64,000 bases of DNA from Clostridia bacterium. Lineage in GTDB: Bacteria > Bacillota > Clostridia > Christensenellales > Borkfalkiaceae. Both the position numbers and the translations under genes were made by a program. Location of the stretch: the NCBI GenBank assembly GCA_017399945.1, contig JAFQAQ010000005.1, forward strand, positions 1 through 64,000. The letters are read 5' to 3'. Numbering within the stretch: the stretch's first letter is position 1; every line of letters begins with the position of its first letter. The notes beneath the pieces were generated by a model. That model was not told the origin of the DNA, searched no databases, and saw only the letters and a program-made list of their open reading frames with translations. Of the stretch, positions 49,609-58,701 are shown piece after piece.

Positions 49609-51891
49609 TTATATAGCCGACTGTTTTTTGAACACCCTTACGGCAAGGGCAGTCATATCGTCGTTTGGCGTGTTTTGATTAAGAGACAAGGCTTTTGCCA
49701 ACAACCCGTCGGTAAGTGTTTGGGGGTTTCTTGCCGGCACGCTTCTTAAATAATCAATTATTTCTCCACTAGAACCGAAAGCGTCGCTTATTCCGTCGGT
49801 AATAAGAACTATTATACCGTCTTGGTCTATTTTCGTTTTACAAACGGAAGGTCTTAAATCGTCTAAAATACCTAGTGGTAACGAATTACCTTCGATTATT
49901 CGTACGCCGTTTTCACTAACTATAAAACCGTATGGAGAGCCGTATTTAATAAAATCAGCCTGACAAGTGTTTAGGTCTATTACAGAGATGTCTATTGCAG
50001 TAAAAGAGTCCTCGGTATTTATTGCTAAAAGTTTATTTACGGTGGTTAAAATTACCTCGCCTGAAAGTCCCGCTTTGTAAAAACTTTCTATTAAAGAAAG
50101 CGCGACGGAAGAAATCTTTTCCGCCTGTTCGCCACTTCCCATTCCGTCGGATAATGCTACCAAAAATTTGTCTTCGGATATTTTTATTATAGAATGAGTA
50201 TCGCCACTTGTTTGAGAGCCTTGTTTTACTGCGCGTGATATTCCAAAAACTGCGTCGAAAGGCGCTCTTTTTTTATAAACTAAATAAATTTTTCCTTGGC
50301 TAATTTCAATTTTTTCGCATAAAATTACGTCAAAACCCACTGTTTTTCCTATTAACCTAGTGATTCCGTCAAAAGAGAATTGTTCGCCACTTATAACGAG
50401 GCTTATGCAAAAGTTAACGCCTTCGCCAAATACTAAAAGTTCGTTTACAATAAAACCGTTTTTTAGAAGATTATTGGTAATAATCTTTTCAATTTTACTT
50501 TGATATTTAAGGGTTGCTCCCGATTCTAAAGCAAGGTTTTTTAATATTTGAGAAATTCCCTCGGCTTCCATTGCTAATAAATCTCTGCCAACGCTTACGT
50601 TTTTCTTTTCTATACAATAAGCTCTATAATCAGCAAGCAATTTATTAACGTAATACAATAACTCGGACGGTTTTGTACACAATTCACTTAAATCTCTTGG
50701 TAAATCTATTAAAGAAAGTTTACCTTTTGCAAAACCAATGTTGACGATTTTTTCAAGACCTTGTTGTCTAGTATCCTTTTGTTTTTTACAATTTAAGTTT
50801 TTTTCACAGCCATCACAAACAGAACTTAACGTTTGTTTTACGATAATATTTTTTGCCGTTTCACCCGACATTTGTTTTTGTTTAAAGGTTTCAAAGGCTT
50901 GTTTCATTTCGGCAAAAACTCCCGATAGTTCGTATAGCCTATTAGATAACATTATTCGGTTTCTGTTTATGGTTTGTCTAACCAACTGCTTTTCATTAAA
51001 AGCTTGTATTTTTTCTTTTAGATTTGCAAGAAAGTTGGTAGGTATAATGCAAAAAACTATACTTCCAACGCCTAAGCATAAGGAATTTATTAAACTATAC
51101 GTAGGATAAACTGAAAAAATAAGTTGGACGATAAAATCTATTAGAATTATTGATAAACTTGACAAATATCTATTAACTTTAATTATTGCTTGGGCGCAAA
51201 TTCCCCATAATAAGCAAACGGAAACGAAACCTACGTTCCCGTAATAAATAGAAAGGCTTATTCCCAAAACGGCTGATATCAACACGGTAGAGCCGAACTT
51301 AAACAAATAGCAACAAACGGGTATTATAAAAGCGCAAATACCTGCCCAAAAAAGAGGAGAGATAAAATTACATATTCCTAGACCGATAACGGCGACAACA
51401 ACGATTAACGAAGCGTGTTCGTCGTAGGTAAGTTTATATTTCAATCCCTTTTTTCCAATGCAGACAAGACAGTTATATGTAAAGAAAGCCAGCATGCAAC
51501 AAAGTAGGGTAAAAACTATTCTTCTTTCTAAAAGAATTTGATTATTAAGGTCGCCGAGCAGTATAAAACCAATTAAAGACAAACCCGTTAAGGCGCAAAA
51601 AAGGTTTTGGTGGTCTTTGTGATTTTTCTTAAAAATGAAAGACAATATACAATAAAACAAGCAAACGATACCAATCGAACCTAGCATACCGTTTGCGCCC
51701 GAAAGAACGAACGATAATATAAGTAGTAGAGAACAAACGATTGGGTTAGTTCCGATTGCCACTGCCGAAGAATACAAAGCGACCGAATAAGGCATTACTT
51801 GTTTTTCAATATGATTAAAGCATAAGAATAATAATAGTAAGGCAAGATGGGCTAACACGTTGACGTAACTAAACGAACTTTTTTTAATCAA
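49609..51891 (-). CDS. spoIIE: Stage II sporulation protein E (membrane phosphatase)
   Basis: 760 residues from TTG 51891, which has AAAGGAG 6 nt upstream; an ATG at 51963 has none. About ten membrane helices occupy residues 10-300, followed by a linker with two Cys clusters (CDGCEKNLNCKKQ near 375) and a C-terminal PP2C phosphatase with ALSDGMGSGEQAEKI (~590) and LITDGISDAF (~720). In Bacillus it dephosphorylates SpoIIAA to activate sigma F in the forespore. spoIIAA is not in the window. Confidence 0.95.
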   Translation of the reverse strand: MIKKSSFSYVNVLAHLALLLLFLCFNHIEKQVMPYSVALYSSAVAIGTNPIVCSLLLILSFVLSGANGMLGSIGIVCLFYCILSFIFKKNHKDHQNLFCALTGLSLIGFILLGDLNNQILLERRIVFTLLCCMLAFFTYNCLVCIGKKGLKYKLTYDEHASLIVVVAVIGLGICNFISPLFWAGICAFIIPVCCYLFKFGSTVLISAVLGISLSIYYGNVGFVSVCLLWGICAQAIIKVNRYLSSLSIILIDFIVQLIFSVYPTYSLINSLCLGVGSIVFCIIPTNFLANLKEKIQAFNEKQLVRQTINRNRIMLSNRLYELSGVFAEMKQAFETFKQKQMSGETAKNIIVKQTLSSVCDGCEKNLNCKKQKDTRQQGLEKIVNIGFAKGKLSLIDLPRDLSELCTKPSELLYYVNKLLADYRAYCIEKKNVSVGRDLLAMEAEGISQILKNLALESGATLKYQSKIEKIITNNLLKNGFIVNELLVFGEGVNFCISLVISGEQFSFDGITRLIGKTVGFDVILCEKIEISQGKIYLVYKKRAPFDAVFGISRAVKQGSQTSGDTHSIIKISEDKFLVALSDGMGSGEQAEKISSVALSLIESFYKAGLSGEVILTTVNKLLAINTEDSFTAIDISVIDLNTCQADFIKYGSPYGFIVSENGVRIIEGNSLPLGILDDLRPSVCKTKIDQDGIIVLITDGISDAFGSSGEIIDYLRSVPARNPQTLTDGLLAKALSLNQNTPNDDMTALAVRVFKKQSAI

Positions 51892-52106
51892 AACAAACTC
51901 CTTTACACTCTTTTTTTTAGAATATAACAGACTAACGCATAAAAATTGGTGTAAAATGGTCAATTTTGATAATTATTGAAAAATCCGTGAGTTTACGTTA
52001 TACGTCTTTTTAATAACGGTTATAATTAAAAGTTTTGCAAAAACCCTTTACAAGTTTTCAATTTGTATAGTAAAATAAATATATAAAAAGTATAGGTAGG
52101 CAAATA

Positions 52107-53081
52107 ATGATTAACGTTGGTATTGTTGGATACGGTAACCTTGGAAAAGGCGTTCAAATTGCCATTTCTAAAACCAAAGATATGAACCTAGTAGGTATTT
52201 TTACTAGAAGAAATCCTAACGACTTAGTTCCGGTTATTAGCGCACCCGTTTACTCGGTTGAAAAATTAAACGATTTTACCGAAAGTATAGACGTGCTTTT
52301 ATTATGTGGTGGCTCGGCGACAGACCTTCCACAAAACACTGCTAAATATCTTGAACGCTTTAATACGGTTGATTCTTTTGATACTCACGCTAAAATTCCA
52401 CAATATTTTGATAGTTTAGACGCCGTTGCGAAAAATCACGGCAAACTTTGCGCAATAAGTATCGGATGGGATCCCGGTTTGTTTTCTATTATGCGTCAAT
52501 TATTTGGCGCCGTTTTGCCTGATGGTAACGACTATACCTTTTGGGGTAAGGGCGTTTCACAAGGTCATAGCGATGCTATAAGAAGAATAAACGGTGTTAA
52601 AAACGCAATTCAGTATACCATTCCAAAAGAAGGTGCGTTAAATAGCGTTAGAAAGGGCGAAAATCCAATCCTTTCAACTGGTGATAAGCATTTAAGGGAA
52701 TGTTACGTTGCTTTGGAAGACGGCGCGGATAAAGAGTGGGTGGAAAACCAAATTAAAACAATGCCCAATTATTTTGCCGACTATCAAACGATAGTAAATT
52801 TCGTTTCCGAACAAGAAGTTTTGCGTATGCAACAAAAACTTTCGCACGGTGGGCTTGTAATACGCTCAGGCAAAACGTCTAATGAAAATGCCGACGTAAT
52901 AGAATTTTCCTTAAAACTTGATTCAAACCCAGAATTTACTGGAAGTGTTTTGGTGGCTTATGCGCGTGCCGTTTCCAGACTTGCAAAAGAAGGAAAGGTA
53001 GGGGCTCTTACCGTTTTCGATATTCCTTTAAAATATTTATCTCCGTTATCTAATGATACCCTTAGGGCAACCTTACTTTAA
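52107..53081 (+). CDS. ddh: meso-diaminopimelate dehydrogenase
   Basis: 324 residues. It converts tetrahydrodipicolinate directly to meso-DAP with NADPH and ammonia. VGIVGYGNLGKGVQ is the NADPH motif; SFDTHAKIP, SIGWDPGLFSIMRQ and WGKGVSQGHSDAIRRI are Ddh signatures. It completes the DapB route in one step. The gene is 18 kb from dapB and on the other strand. The ribosome binding site (TAGGTAGG) is moderate. Confidence 0.95.
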   Translation: MINVGIVGYGNLGKGVQIAISKTKDMNLVGIFTRRNPNDLVPVISAPVYSVEKLNDFTESIDVLLLCGGSATDLPQNTAKYLERFNTVDSFDTHAKIPQYFDSLDAVAKNHGKLCAISIGWDPGLFSIMRQLFGAVLPDGNDYTFWGKGVSQGHSDAIRRINGVKNAIQYTIPKEGALNSVRKGENPILSTGDKHLRECYVALEDGADKEWVENQIKTMPNYFADYQTIVNFVSEQEVLRMQQKLSHGGLVIRSGKTSNENADVIEFSLKLDSNPEFTGSVLVAYARAVSRLAKEGKVGALTVFDIPLKYLSPLSNDTLRATLL

Positions 53082-53090
53082 GGAGAAATT

Positions 53091-54401
53091 ATGAAATTTG
53101 GTAAAAAGCTATTTACAAAAATCGTATCTTTGGTTTTAATAATCGTTCTTGCTTTTTCGTTTGGTGGGTGTACGATAGATTCTTTGCTTGAACAAGTTTT
53201 AGGGCATACCCACGAATATACGGTTAAGTATGACGATAATAATCATTGGAAAGAGTGTTCTTGTGGAGAAGTTATAGACGTTTTTGCTCACGATTGGGAT
53301 CAAGGAAAGGTTATCACTCAATCAACTACTACCCAAAAGGGCGAAAAATTGTTTACGTGTCCTTGTGGAAAAACGAAGACACAGGAACTTCCTTTGATAG
53401 TTGAGGCAAGCGGTCAATTATCTTTCCATTTTATGTTGCTTGGTAACGATAATGCAGGCGATTGCGTGTACGTTAAGGCTGGCGACAACGATATTTTAAT
53501 CGATGCTGGCAGTAGGGCTAATAGTATAGACGATATTCAGTCATACGTTGACCAATACGTTACCGATAATAAATTCGAATACGTAATAGCAACCCACGCC
53601 CATCAAGACCATATCGATGGATTTGCTAAATCGGAAGGCAGTATTTTTGATTTATACGAATGTGAAACTATAATCGATTTTCCAAAGACCGATTCAACCT
53701 CTAAAACCTACGAAAGATACGTGGAAGAACGTAACGCCGAAATTGAAAAAGGCGCAAAACATTTTACTGCGCTTGAATGTTATAACCAAAGTAAACAAGG
53801 CGCTCAAAGATTCTATAATCTTTCGGAAGACGGCAATATTAAACTAGAAATTTTGTATAATTACTTTTATGAAAATAAAGGTGATGAAAACGATTATTCG
53901 GTTTGCGTAATGTTCCACCACGGCTCTCGTCAATTTTTATTTACCGGTGACCTAGAAAAAGAGGGAGAAGAAAAACTTGCCGAATTTTACGATTTTTCGC
54001 AAGTAGAACTCTTTAAAGCAGGTCATCACGGCTCAAAAACTTCTTCTAACGATTGTTTGCTTAATGAAATTCAACCAAAAATATGCGTGGTGTGTTGTTG
54101 CGCAGGCTCGGTTGAGTATACCCAAGAATTTGACAATACCTTTCCAACACAAGCGTTTATTGATAGAATATCTAAACATACCGATAAGGTGTACTTACCT
54201 ATAATGATTGACGTTGTGTTTAATGAAGAGAAAAACAAATACCAAAATGCAGAAGAATACGTACTTATGAACGGTAATATAGTGGTTAGTTCGGACGGGC
54301 AAACGGGCGTTACGGTAACTTGTTCTAATAACAACACAATTCTAAAAGATACCGATTGGTTTAAGAATAACAGAACTTGTCCAACTGATTGGTTAAATTA
54401 A
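53091..54401 (+). CDS. Secreted metallo-beta-lactamase-fold lipoprotein (ComEC-like)
   Basis: 436 residues. Lipoprotein signal with Cys27 in FGGC. A short Cys/His module follows (CSCG, CPCG, HDW, about residues 40-105), related in style to the lipoprotein at 2105. The rest is a metallo-beta-lactamase hydrolase: THAHQDHIDG (~180), FTGDLEKEGE (~287) and KAGHHGSKTSS (~310). These match ComEC-type and late-competence-like MBL domains that act on extracellular substrates. Substrate unknown. It starts 9 nt after ddh. Confidence 0.85.
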   Translation: MKFGKKLFTKIVSLVLIIVLAFSFGGCTIDSLLEQVLGHTHEYTVKYDDNNHWKECSCGEVIDVFAHDWDQGKVITQSTTTQKGEKLFTCPCGKTKTQELPLIVEASGQLSFHFMLLGNDNAGDCVYVKAGDNDILIDAGSRANSIDDIQSYVDQYVTDNKFEYVIATHAHQDHIDGFAKSEGSIFDLYECETIIDFPKTDSTSKTYERYVEERNAEIEKGAKHFTALECYNQSKQGAQRFYNLSEDGNIKLEILYNYFYENKGDENDYSVCVMFHHGSRQFLFTGDLEKEGEEKLAEFYDFSQVELFKAGHHGSKTSSNDCLLNEIQPKICVVCCCAGSVEYTQEFDNTFPTQAFIDRISKHTDKVYLPIMIDVVFNEEKNKYQNAEEYVLMNGNIVVSSDGQTGVTVTCSNNNTILKDTDWFKNNRTCPTDWLN

Positions 54402-54414
54402 ATGTAAAATATTA

Positions 54415-54447
54415 AAAGATAGCGATTTATATCGTTATCTTTTTTTA
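54415..54447 (+). terminator. Terminator of the ddh / MBL lipoprotein unit
   Basis: A 12-bp stem with one G-U pair (54415-54426 with 54431-54442) and a T run. Confidence 0.85.
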
Positions 54448-54507
54448 TTATTATGCTAGTATAAAAAGGAAAATTTTTACAAATAATATCTCTTAAAAGG
54501 AGAGTTT

Positions 54508-55053
54508 ATGAGAGCTACGGGTATAGTGAGAAGAATCGACGATTTAGGGCGAGTTGTAATCCCAAAGGAGATAAGAAGAACTTTAAGAATCAAGGAAGGA
54601 GATTCGTTAGAAATATTTACCGATAGAGAAAGTTTGGTTTTGCAAAAGTATTCTCCAATAAAATCAATAGAAGCTAACGCGCAAACGGTTGCCGACGGGT
54701 TATACGAACTTACGCAAAAACAGTGTGTAGTTTGTGATAATGATAGAGTATTGTGCGTTTCAGGTAGTAGAAATAAGGATTTTTGCGGAAGGGAACTTTC
54801 TAGTCAACTAGAAAGCGCAGTAAAAAGAAGAAAGAGTATAACTCAAAGCAGAGTAGACGGAGTTTCCGTCCTTCCAGTGTTTGAAGGCGAGCAAACCGAA
54901 TTAGTGGAAAATAGAATAATCGTCCCAATCGTCAATCAAGGTGATTGTTATGGGGTGGTCGTATTAAGCGACGCTAACAAAAACGAAAAGCCACAACCAA
55001 ACGACGTAAAATTCGTTCAATTAGGTGCAAAACTGCTAGCCAATCAAGTTTAA
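54508..55053 (+). CDS. spoVT: Stage V sporulation protein T
   Basis: 181 residues. The AbrB-type swapped-hairpin DNA-binding domain MRATGIVRRIDDLGRVVIPKEIRR is followed by a GAF-like sensor domain (from about residue 55). SpoVT adjusts sigma G genes in the forespore. GGAG lies 7 nt before the ATG. Its own unit is set off by a terminator before it and a hairpin after it. Confidence 0.95.
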   Translation: MRATGIVRRIDDLGRVVIPKEIRRTLRIKEGDSLEIFTDRESLVLQKYSPIKSIEANAQTVADGLYELTQKQCVVCDNDRVLCVSGSRNKDFCGRELSSQLESAVKRRKSITQSRVDGVSVLPVFEGEQTELVENRIIVPIVNQGDCYGVVVLSDANKNEKPQPNDVKFVQLGAKLLANQV

Positions 55054-55055
55054 CG

Positions 55056-55080
55056 AAAGCCGTATAAAGTACGGCTTTTA
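55056..55080 (+). terminator. Hairpin between spoVT and spoVB
   Basis: A 9-bp stem (55056-55064 with 55070-55078) and a short T run. It may terminate spoVT or attenuate read-through into spoVB, which has no strong ribosome binding site. Confidence 0.6.
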
Positions 55081-55088
55081 ATTTACAT

Positions 55089-56453
55089 ATGAAATTGTTT
55101 AAGGATCAATTTATAAAGGGTGCAACCTTTTTAGGCGTAGGAACTTTAATTTCAAAAATATTAGGTGCTATTTATAGAGTTCCGTTAACAAATATGATAG
55201 GCGGTTATGGAATGGGAATTTATCAAACTGTATTCCCATTATATGCTATTTTATTGGATTTTTCGGGAGCCGGTGCGCCTAGCGCGATTTCTAAAATAAT
55301 ATCCTCTTATAACGGCGTGGATAAAGAAAATTACGCCTACGGATATTTGAAAACTGCTATAAAAATTTTTTCCTTTTTAGGTTTAATTTTCACGTTGTTT
55401 ATGTTCGTATTATCGGGGGTAATATCTAAACTTCAAGGCTGTCCACAAGCAAGGTTGCCGTATCTATTTTTATCGCCGGCAATAGTTTTCGTTTGTATCG
55501 TTTCTTGTTATAGGGGATATTTTCAAGGACTTTTAGATATGAAACCCACGGCGTATTCTCAAATTGTCGAACAGTTGATAAAACTTATTTTAGGTCTTTT
55601 TTTAGCAAGATTGTTCTATCCAAACGTTGAGCTGTCGGTAGTAGGAACTACGCTTGCTATAACTATTTCAGAAATAGTAGCTATGATTTATTTAGTAAGG
55701 GTATATAAAAAACGAAACAATAAACTCAACTTGAAATTAGTTTATTCTAACAGTAACTTTAAATGCAGGGCAAAAACGCTAATAAAAACTTCAGTTCCTT
55801 TCGTTTTGCTTGGTGTAGCGTTACCTTTATCGCATCTCATAGACAGTTTTTTGGTTGTAAATATAATGAACGACTATACTGATAAAGCAACGGTTTTATA
55901 CGGACTTATGTCGGGTGCAGTGCATACGATAACTAATTTACCCGTAGCGGTGTGTTACGGCATATCAACGGTAACTATCCCGTCAGTATCTAGCGCCCAA
56001 GACGTGAACGAAAAAAACAAAAGAATAGAAAAAAGTTTGCTGTTAACGCTTTTAGTATCGTGCATATGTGCATTTGGGTGTTATTTTTTTGCGCCTTTTG
56101 CAGTAAAAATATTGTTCGGTGGACTATCAATAGTAGAAAGGAATATAACCGTGGGACTATTAAGGTTTTGTTCACCGTGTATAGTTTTATTGTGCCTTAT
56201 GCAAACTCAAAACTCTGTTTTAGTTGCAAAAAACAAAATATTTTTTCCTGTGATAACTTTGTTTATAGGCGTCGCATTAAAAACTGTGGTTAGCGTAATA
56301 GGGTTAAGGCAAAGCTCTATAAATATTTACGGAAGCGCAATTGGTTTAATTACTTGCTATTTTTTCGTATGTTTGGTAAACTTAGTTATGATAATTTATT
56401 TAAAGGTGAAAGATGAAAGTAAGTCCCGTTGCGTTAGGCAACCTGCAAGTTGA
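55089..56453 (+). CDS. spoVB: SpoVB-type MOP flippase (polysaccharide/lipid II family)
   Basis: 454 residues, about 14 membrane helices. GATFLGVGTLISKILGAIYRVPL at the N terminus is typical of the SpoVB/MurJ-like branch of the MOP flippases. SpoVB is needed for spore cortex in Bacillus. No clear Shine-Dalgarno precedes the ATG. Its 3' end overlaps dus by 41 nt. Confidence 0.85.
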   Translation: MKLFKDQFIKGATFLGVGTLISKILGAIYRVPLTNMIGGYGMGIYQTVFPLYAILLDFSGAGAPSAISKIISSYNGVDKENYAYGYLKTAIKIFSFLGLIFTLFMFVLSGVISKLQGCPQARLPYLFLSPAIVFVCIVSCYRGYFQGLLDMKPTAYSQIVEQLIKLILGLFLARLFYPNVELSVVGTTLAITISEIVAMIYLVRVYKKRNNKLNLKLVYSNSNFKCRAKTLIKTSVPFVLLGVALPLSHLIDSFLVVNIMNDYTDKATVLYGLMSGAVHTITNLPVAVCYGISTVTIPSVSSAQDVNEKNKRIEKSLLLTLLVSCICAFGCYFFAPFAVKILFGGLSIVERNITVGLLRFCSPCIVLLCLMQTQNSVLVAKNKIFFPVITLFIGVALKTVVSVIGLRQSSINIYGSAIGLITCYFFVCLVNLVMIIYLKVKDESKSRCVRQPAS

Positions 56454-57351
56454 AAATAACGTTTTTCTTGCGCCCATGGCAGGGTATACCGACTATCCGT
56501 TTAGAAAGATTGCTCTAAAACAAGGGTACGGACTTTGTTTTACCGAACTTGTTAGCGCAAAAGGATTAATGTATGGTGGAAAAAACAACGACGATTTAGT
56601 TTTTTGCGGGCAAGATTGCGATAAGACGGCAATACAAATTTTTGGTTCCGATGCGTATAGTATGCGTTGGGCGTGTGAGTCCAATTATCTAAAAAATTGT
56701 AAAATAGTTGATATTAATATGGGGTGTCCCGTGCCAAAGGTATTTAAAAATGGTGACGGAAGTGCCTTGTTAACCGATATTAAAAAAGCCGAATACATAA
56801 TAAAAGAATGCGTTAAAAGTAATAAGATTATTACTGTCAAAATTCGTACGGGACAAGTTCACGGCGACGACGTCGCAACCGATTTTTGTATGATGGCTGA
56901 ACAATGTGGCGCAAAGTTAGTCACTATACACGGCCGTGTTCGTGAAGATTATTATTCGGGAGAACCCGATTACAACGCAATTTATAAAGCAAAACTTTCG
57001 GTTAAAATTCCAATCATAGCAAACGGTGGAATATTTACGATGGAAGACGCAAATGCGATGATGGATAAAACGGGCGCGGACGGCGTTATGCTTGCAAGGG
57101 GTGCAATTGCAAACCCATTTTTAGTAAGCGAATTAACTAATCAAAAGCCTACGTGCAATTTAAAAGATTTTATAAAAGAACATATAGAAAACGTAAAGTC
57201 GTTTTACCCCGAAAGACGTGGGGTGTTGGAGTTTAGAAAGTTCGTTTCTTATTATTTAAGGGGTATTAGAGACGTAAAGCAAAACAAACTAGACTTATAT
57301 AAATGCCATGATTTTGATTCGGTTTTATCTATTATCGACCAAATTCTTTAA
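56413..57351 (+). CDS. dus: tRNA-dihydrouridine synthase
   Basis: 312 residues, FMN-dependent reduction of uridine in tRNA. It starts inside spoVB with AAGGTG upstream. VFLAPMAGYTDYPFRKIA, the catalytic-Cys motif INMGCPVPKVFKNGDGSAL (~98), KIRTGQ, IHGRVREDYYSG and NGGIFT are family signatures. The product is a Dus of the DusB type or similar; target positions are not determined. Confidence 0.93.
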   Translation: MKVSPVALGNLQVENNVFLAPMAGYTDYPFRKIALKQGYGLCFTELVSAKGLMYGGKNNDDLVFCGQDCDKTAIQIFGSDAYSMRWACESNYLKNCKIVDINMGCPVPKVFKNGDGSALLTDIKKAEYIIKECVKSNKIITVKIRTGQVHGDDVATDFCMMAEQCGAKLVTIHGRVREDYYSGEPDYNAIYKAKLSVKIPIIANGGIFTMEDANAMMDKTGADGVMLARGAIANPFLVSELTNQKPTCNLKDFIKEHIENVKSFYPERRGVLEFRKFVSYYLRGIRDVKQNKLDLYKCHDFDSVLSIIDQIL

Positions 57352-57404
57352 CAATTAACAGCCAAACGAAATACAATAGAGTATATATCTTTAAGGAGAA
57401 ATAT

Positions 57405-58085
57405 ATGAAGGTTTGTTTGGTTACCGAAGGAACGGTTAATTGCACGTGGCAAGATAATTTGCCGGAGATTAGTAAGCAAGACGTCGTTGTGTTTGGGTTT
57501 AACGGATTAGGACTAGTAAGTTATAAAAAAGAACTCAGTGGAGAAACCGAATATTTTCAAGACGTAGCCAAACTATCTAAACAACTTTCGTCGGTAGTGA
57601 TATGTGGTTGCGATACGGATACCTACGGGGTTTTTAGACATTCGGCGGTAATTGCCGATAAAGGTAAAATACTAGGAGTTTCCGATATGGCTCATACCAT
57701 TGACGAAAGCGAGTTTGTTGCTGGTGGAAATTATCGCGTATACGATACTTCTTATGGGAAAATTGGTATTATCATCGCAGAAGATTTGTTTTTTCCTGAA
57801 TCGGCAAGAGTGCTTGCGCTCTGTGATGCTGATTTGATAGTATGTTTATTTAAAAAGCAAGAAAATTTTATGCCACAAATAATGATTAGGGCTTGTTCTT
57901 ATGCAAACGGTGTAATTATGGCGCTTTGCGCAAAAGAATACGGTGCTATTTCCGATATAAAAGGAAATATTATTACGGCAGGGAATTCGTCGATTATAAA
58001 AAAAGACGTAAACGTTGAAAAAGATTATCACCTAATCGGTCATAGGCAGAGAGGGTTATATAGAGAATTTAATTCCGGTTACTAA
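57405..58085 (+). CDS. Nitrilase-superfamily protein lacking the catalytic triad
   Basis: 226 residues, carbon-nitrogen hydrolase fold, shorter than usual. The nucleophile segment that should read ICYDxxFPE is IIAEDLFFPESAR, so the catalytic Cys is Ala. The Glu region is VVFGFNGLGLVSY, without the Glu of FPE, and the Lys region is VSDMAHTI, without the Lys of Y-K-x-H. It is therefore probably a pseudoenzyme. AAGGAG precedes the ATG, and trmL follows by 9 nt. The role is unknown. Confidence 0.75.
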   Translation: MKVCLVTEGTVNCTWQDNLPEISKQDVVVFGFNGLGLVSYKKELSGETEYFQDVAKLSKQLSSVVICGCDTDTYGVFRHSAVIADKGKILGVSDMAHTIDESEFVAGGNYRVYDTSYGKIGIIIAEDLFFPESARVLALCDADLIVCLFKKQENFMPQIMIRACSYANGVIMALCAKEYGAISDIKGNIITAGNSSIIKKDVNVEKDYHLIGHRQRGLYREFNSGY

Positions 58086-58094
58086 GGAGATAAA

Positions 58095-58586
58095 ATGGCT
58101 TTTAATATTGTTTTAGTAGAACCTGAAATACCGCAAAACGCAGGTAATATCGCAAGAACTTGCGCCGTCACGGGCAGTAAACTTCATCTGGTAAGACCAC
58201 TAGGCTTTGAAGTTACGGACAAGCAACTAAAAAGGGCAGGACTAGATTATTGGCACTTTTTAGATATTACCTATTACGATAGTATAGAAGAAGTTATGGA
58301 CAAGTATTATAACGGAAAGAATTTTTGGTTTTTTTCCACAAAAGCTAAAAATATTCATTCGGACGTTAAGTATTCCGACGGAGATTTTTTAGTGTTTGGA
58401 AAAGAAACCAAGGGACTTCCTGAAAGTTTGCTTAAAAAACATTACGACGAGTGTGTAAGACTTCCAATGATGGACGAAACTCGTTCGTTAAACCTTTCGA
58501 ATTCCGTTTGCGTGGGCGTTTACGAGGGACTAAGACAATTAGGTTATCCCAATCTTAAAACACAAGGTGAGATACCTAAAAGATAA
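58095..58586 (+). CDS. trmL: tRNA (cytidine/uridine-34-2'-O)-methyltransferase
   Basis: 163 residues, SPOUT-family methyltransferase for the wobble base of leucine tRNAs. The trefoil-knot motifs are present: IPQNAGNIARTCAVTGSKLHLV (~12), VFGKETKGLP (~100) and MDETRSLNLSNSV (~127). AAGGAG lies upstream. It lies beside dus, so two tRNA-modification genes share the neighbourhood. Confidence 0.95.
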   Translation: MAFNIVLVEPEIPQNAGNIARTCAVTGSKLHLVRPLGFEVTDKQLKRAGLDYWHFLDITYYDSIEEVMDKYYNGKNFWFFSTKAKNIHSDVKYSDGDFLVFGKETKGLPESLLKKHYDECVRLPMMDETRSLNLSNSVCVGVYEGLRQLGYPNLKTQGEIPKR

Positions 58587-58637
58587 TATTATATAAATTA
58601 CATATACCAAAACTTTTTTACCTTGGCTTGCAATCGT

Positions 58638-58667
58638 TTGACATATTTAATAAGATTTTTTTATAAT
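58638..58667 (+). promoter_or_regulatory. Promoter of the Na/Pi cotransporter gene
   Basis: A perfect -35 TTGACA (58638-58643), 18-bp spacer and perfect -10 TATAAT (58662-58667). Confidence 0.75.
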
Positions 58668-58701
58668 TTTAATGACAAAAGATTAAAAAGGGAGAAAATT
58701 A

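Noticed and set aside
54459-54490. Sigma F/G-type promoter before spoVT
   Set aside because: GTATAAA resembles a -35 but the -10 match is poor; not firm enough to list.
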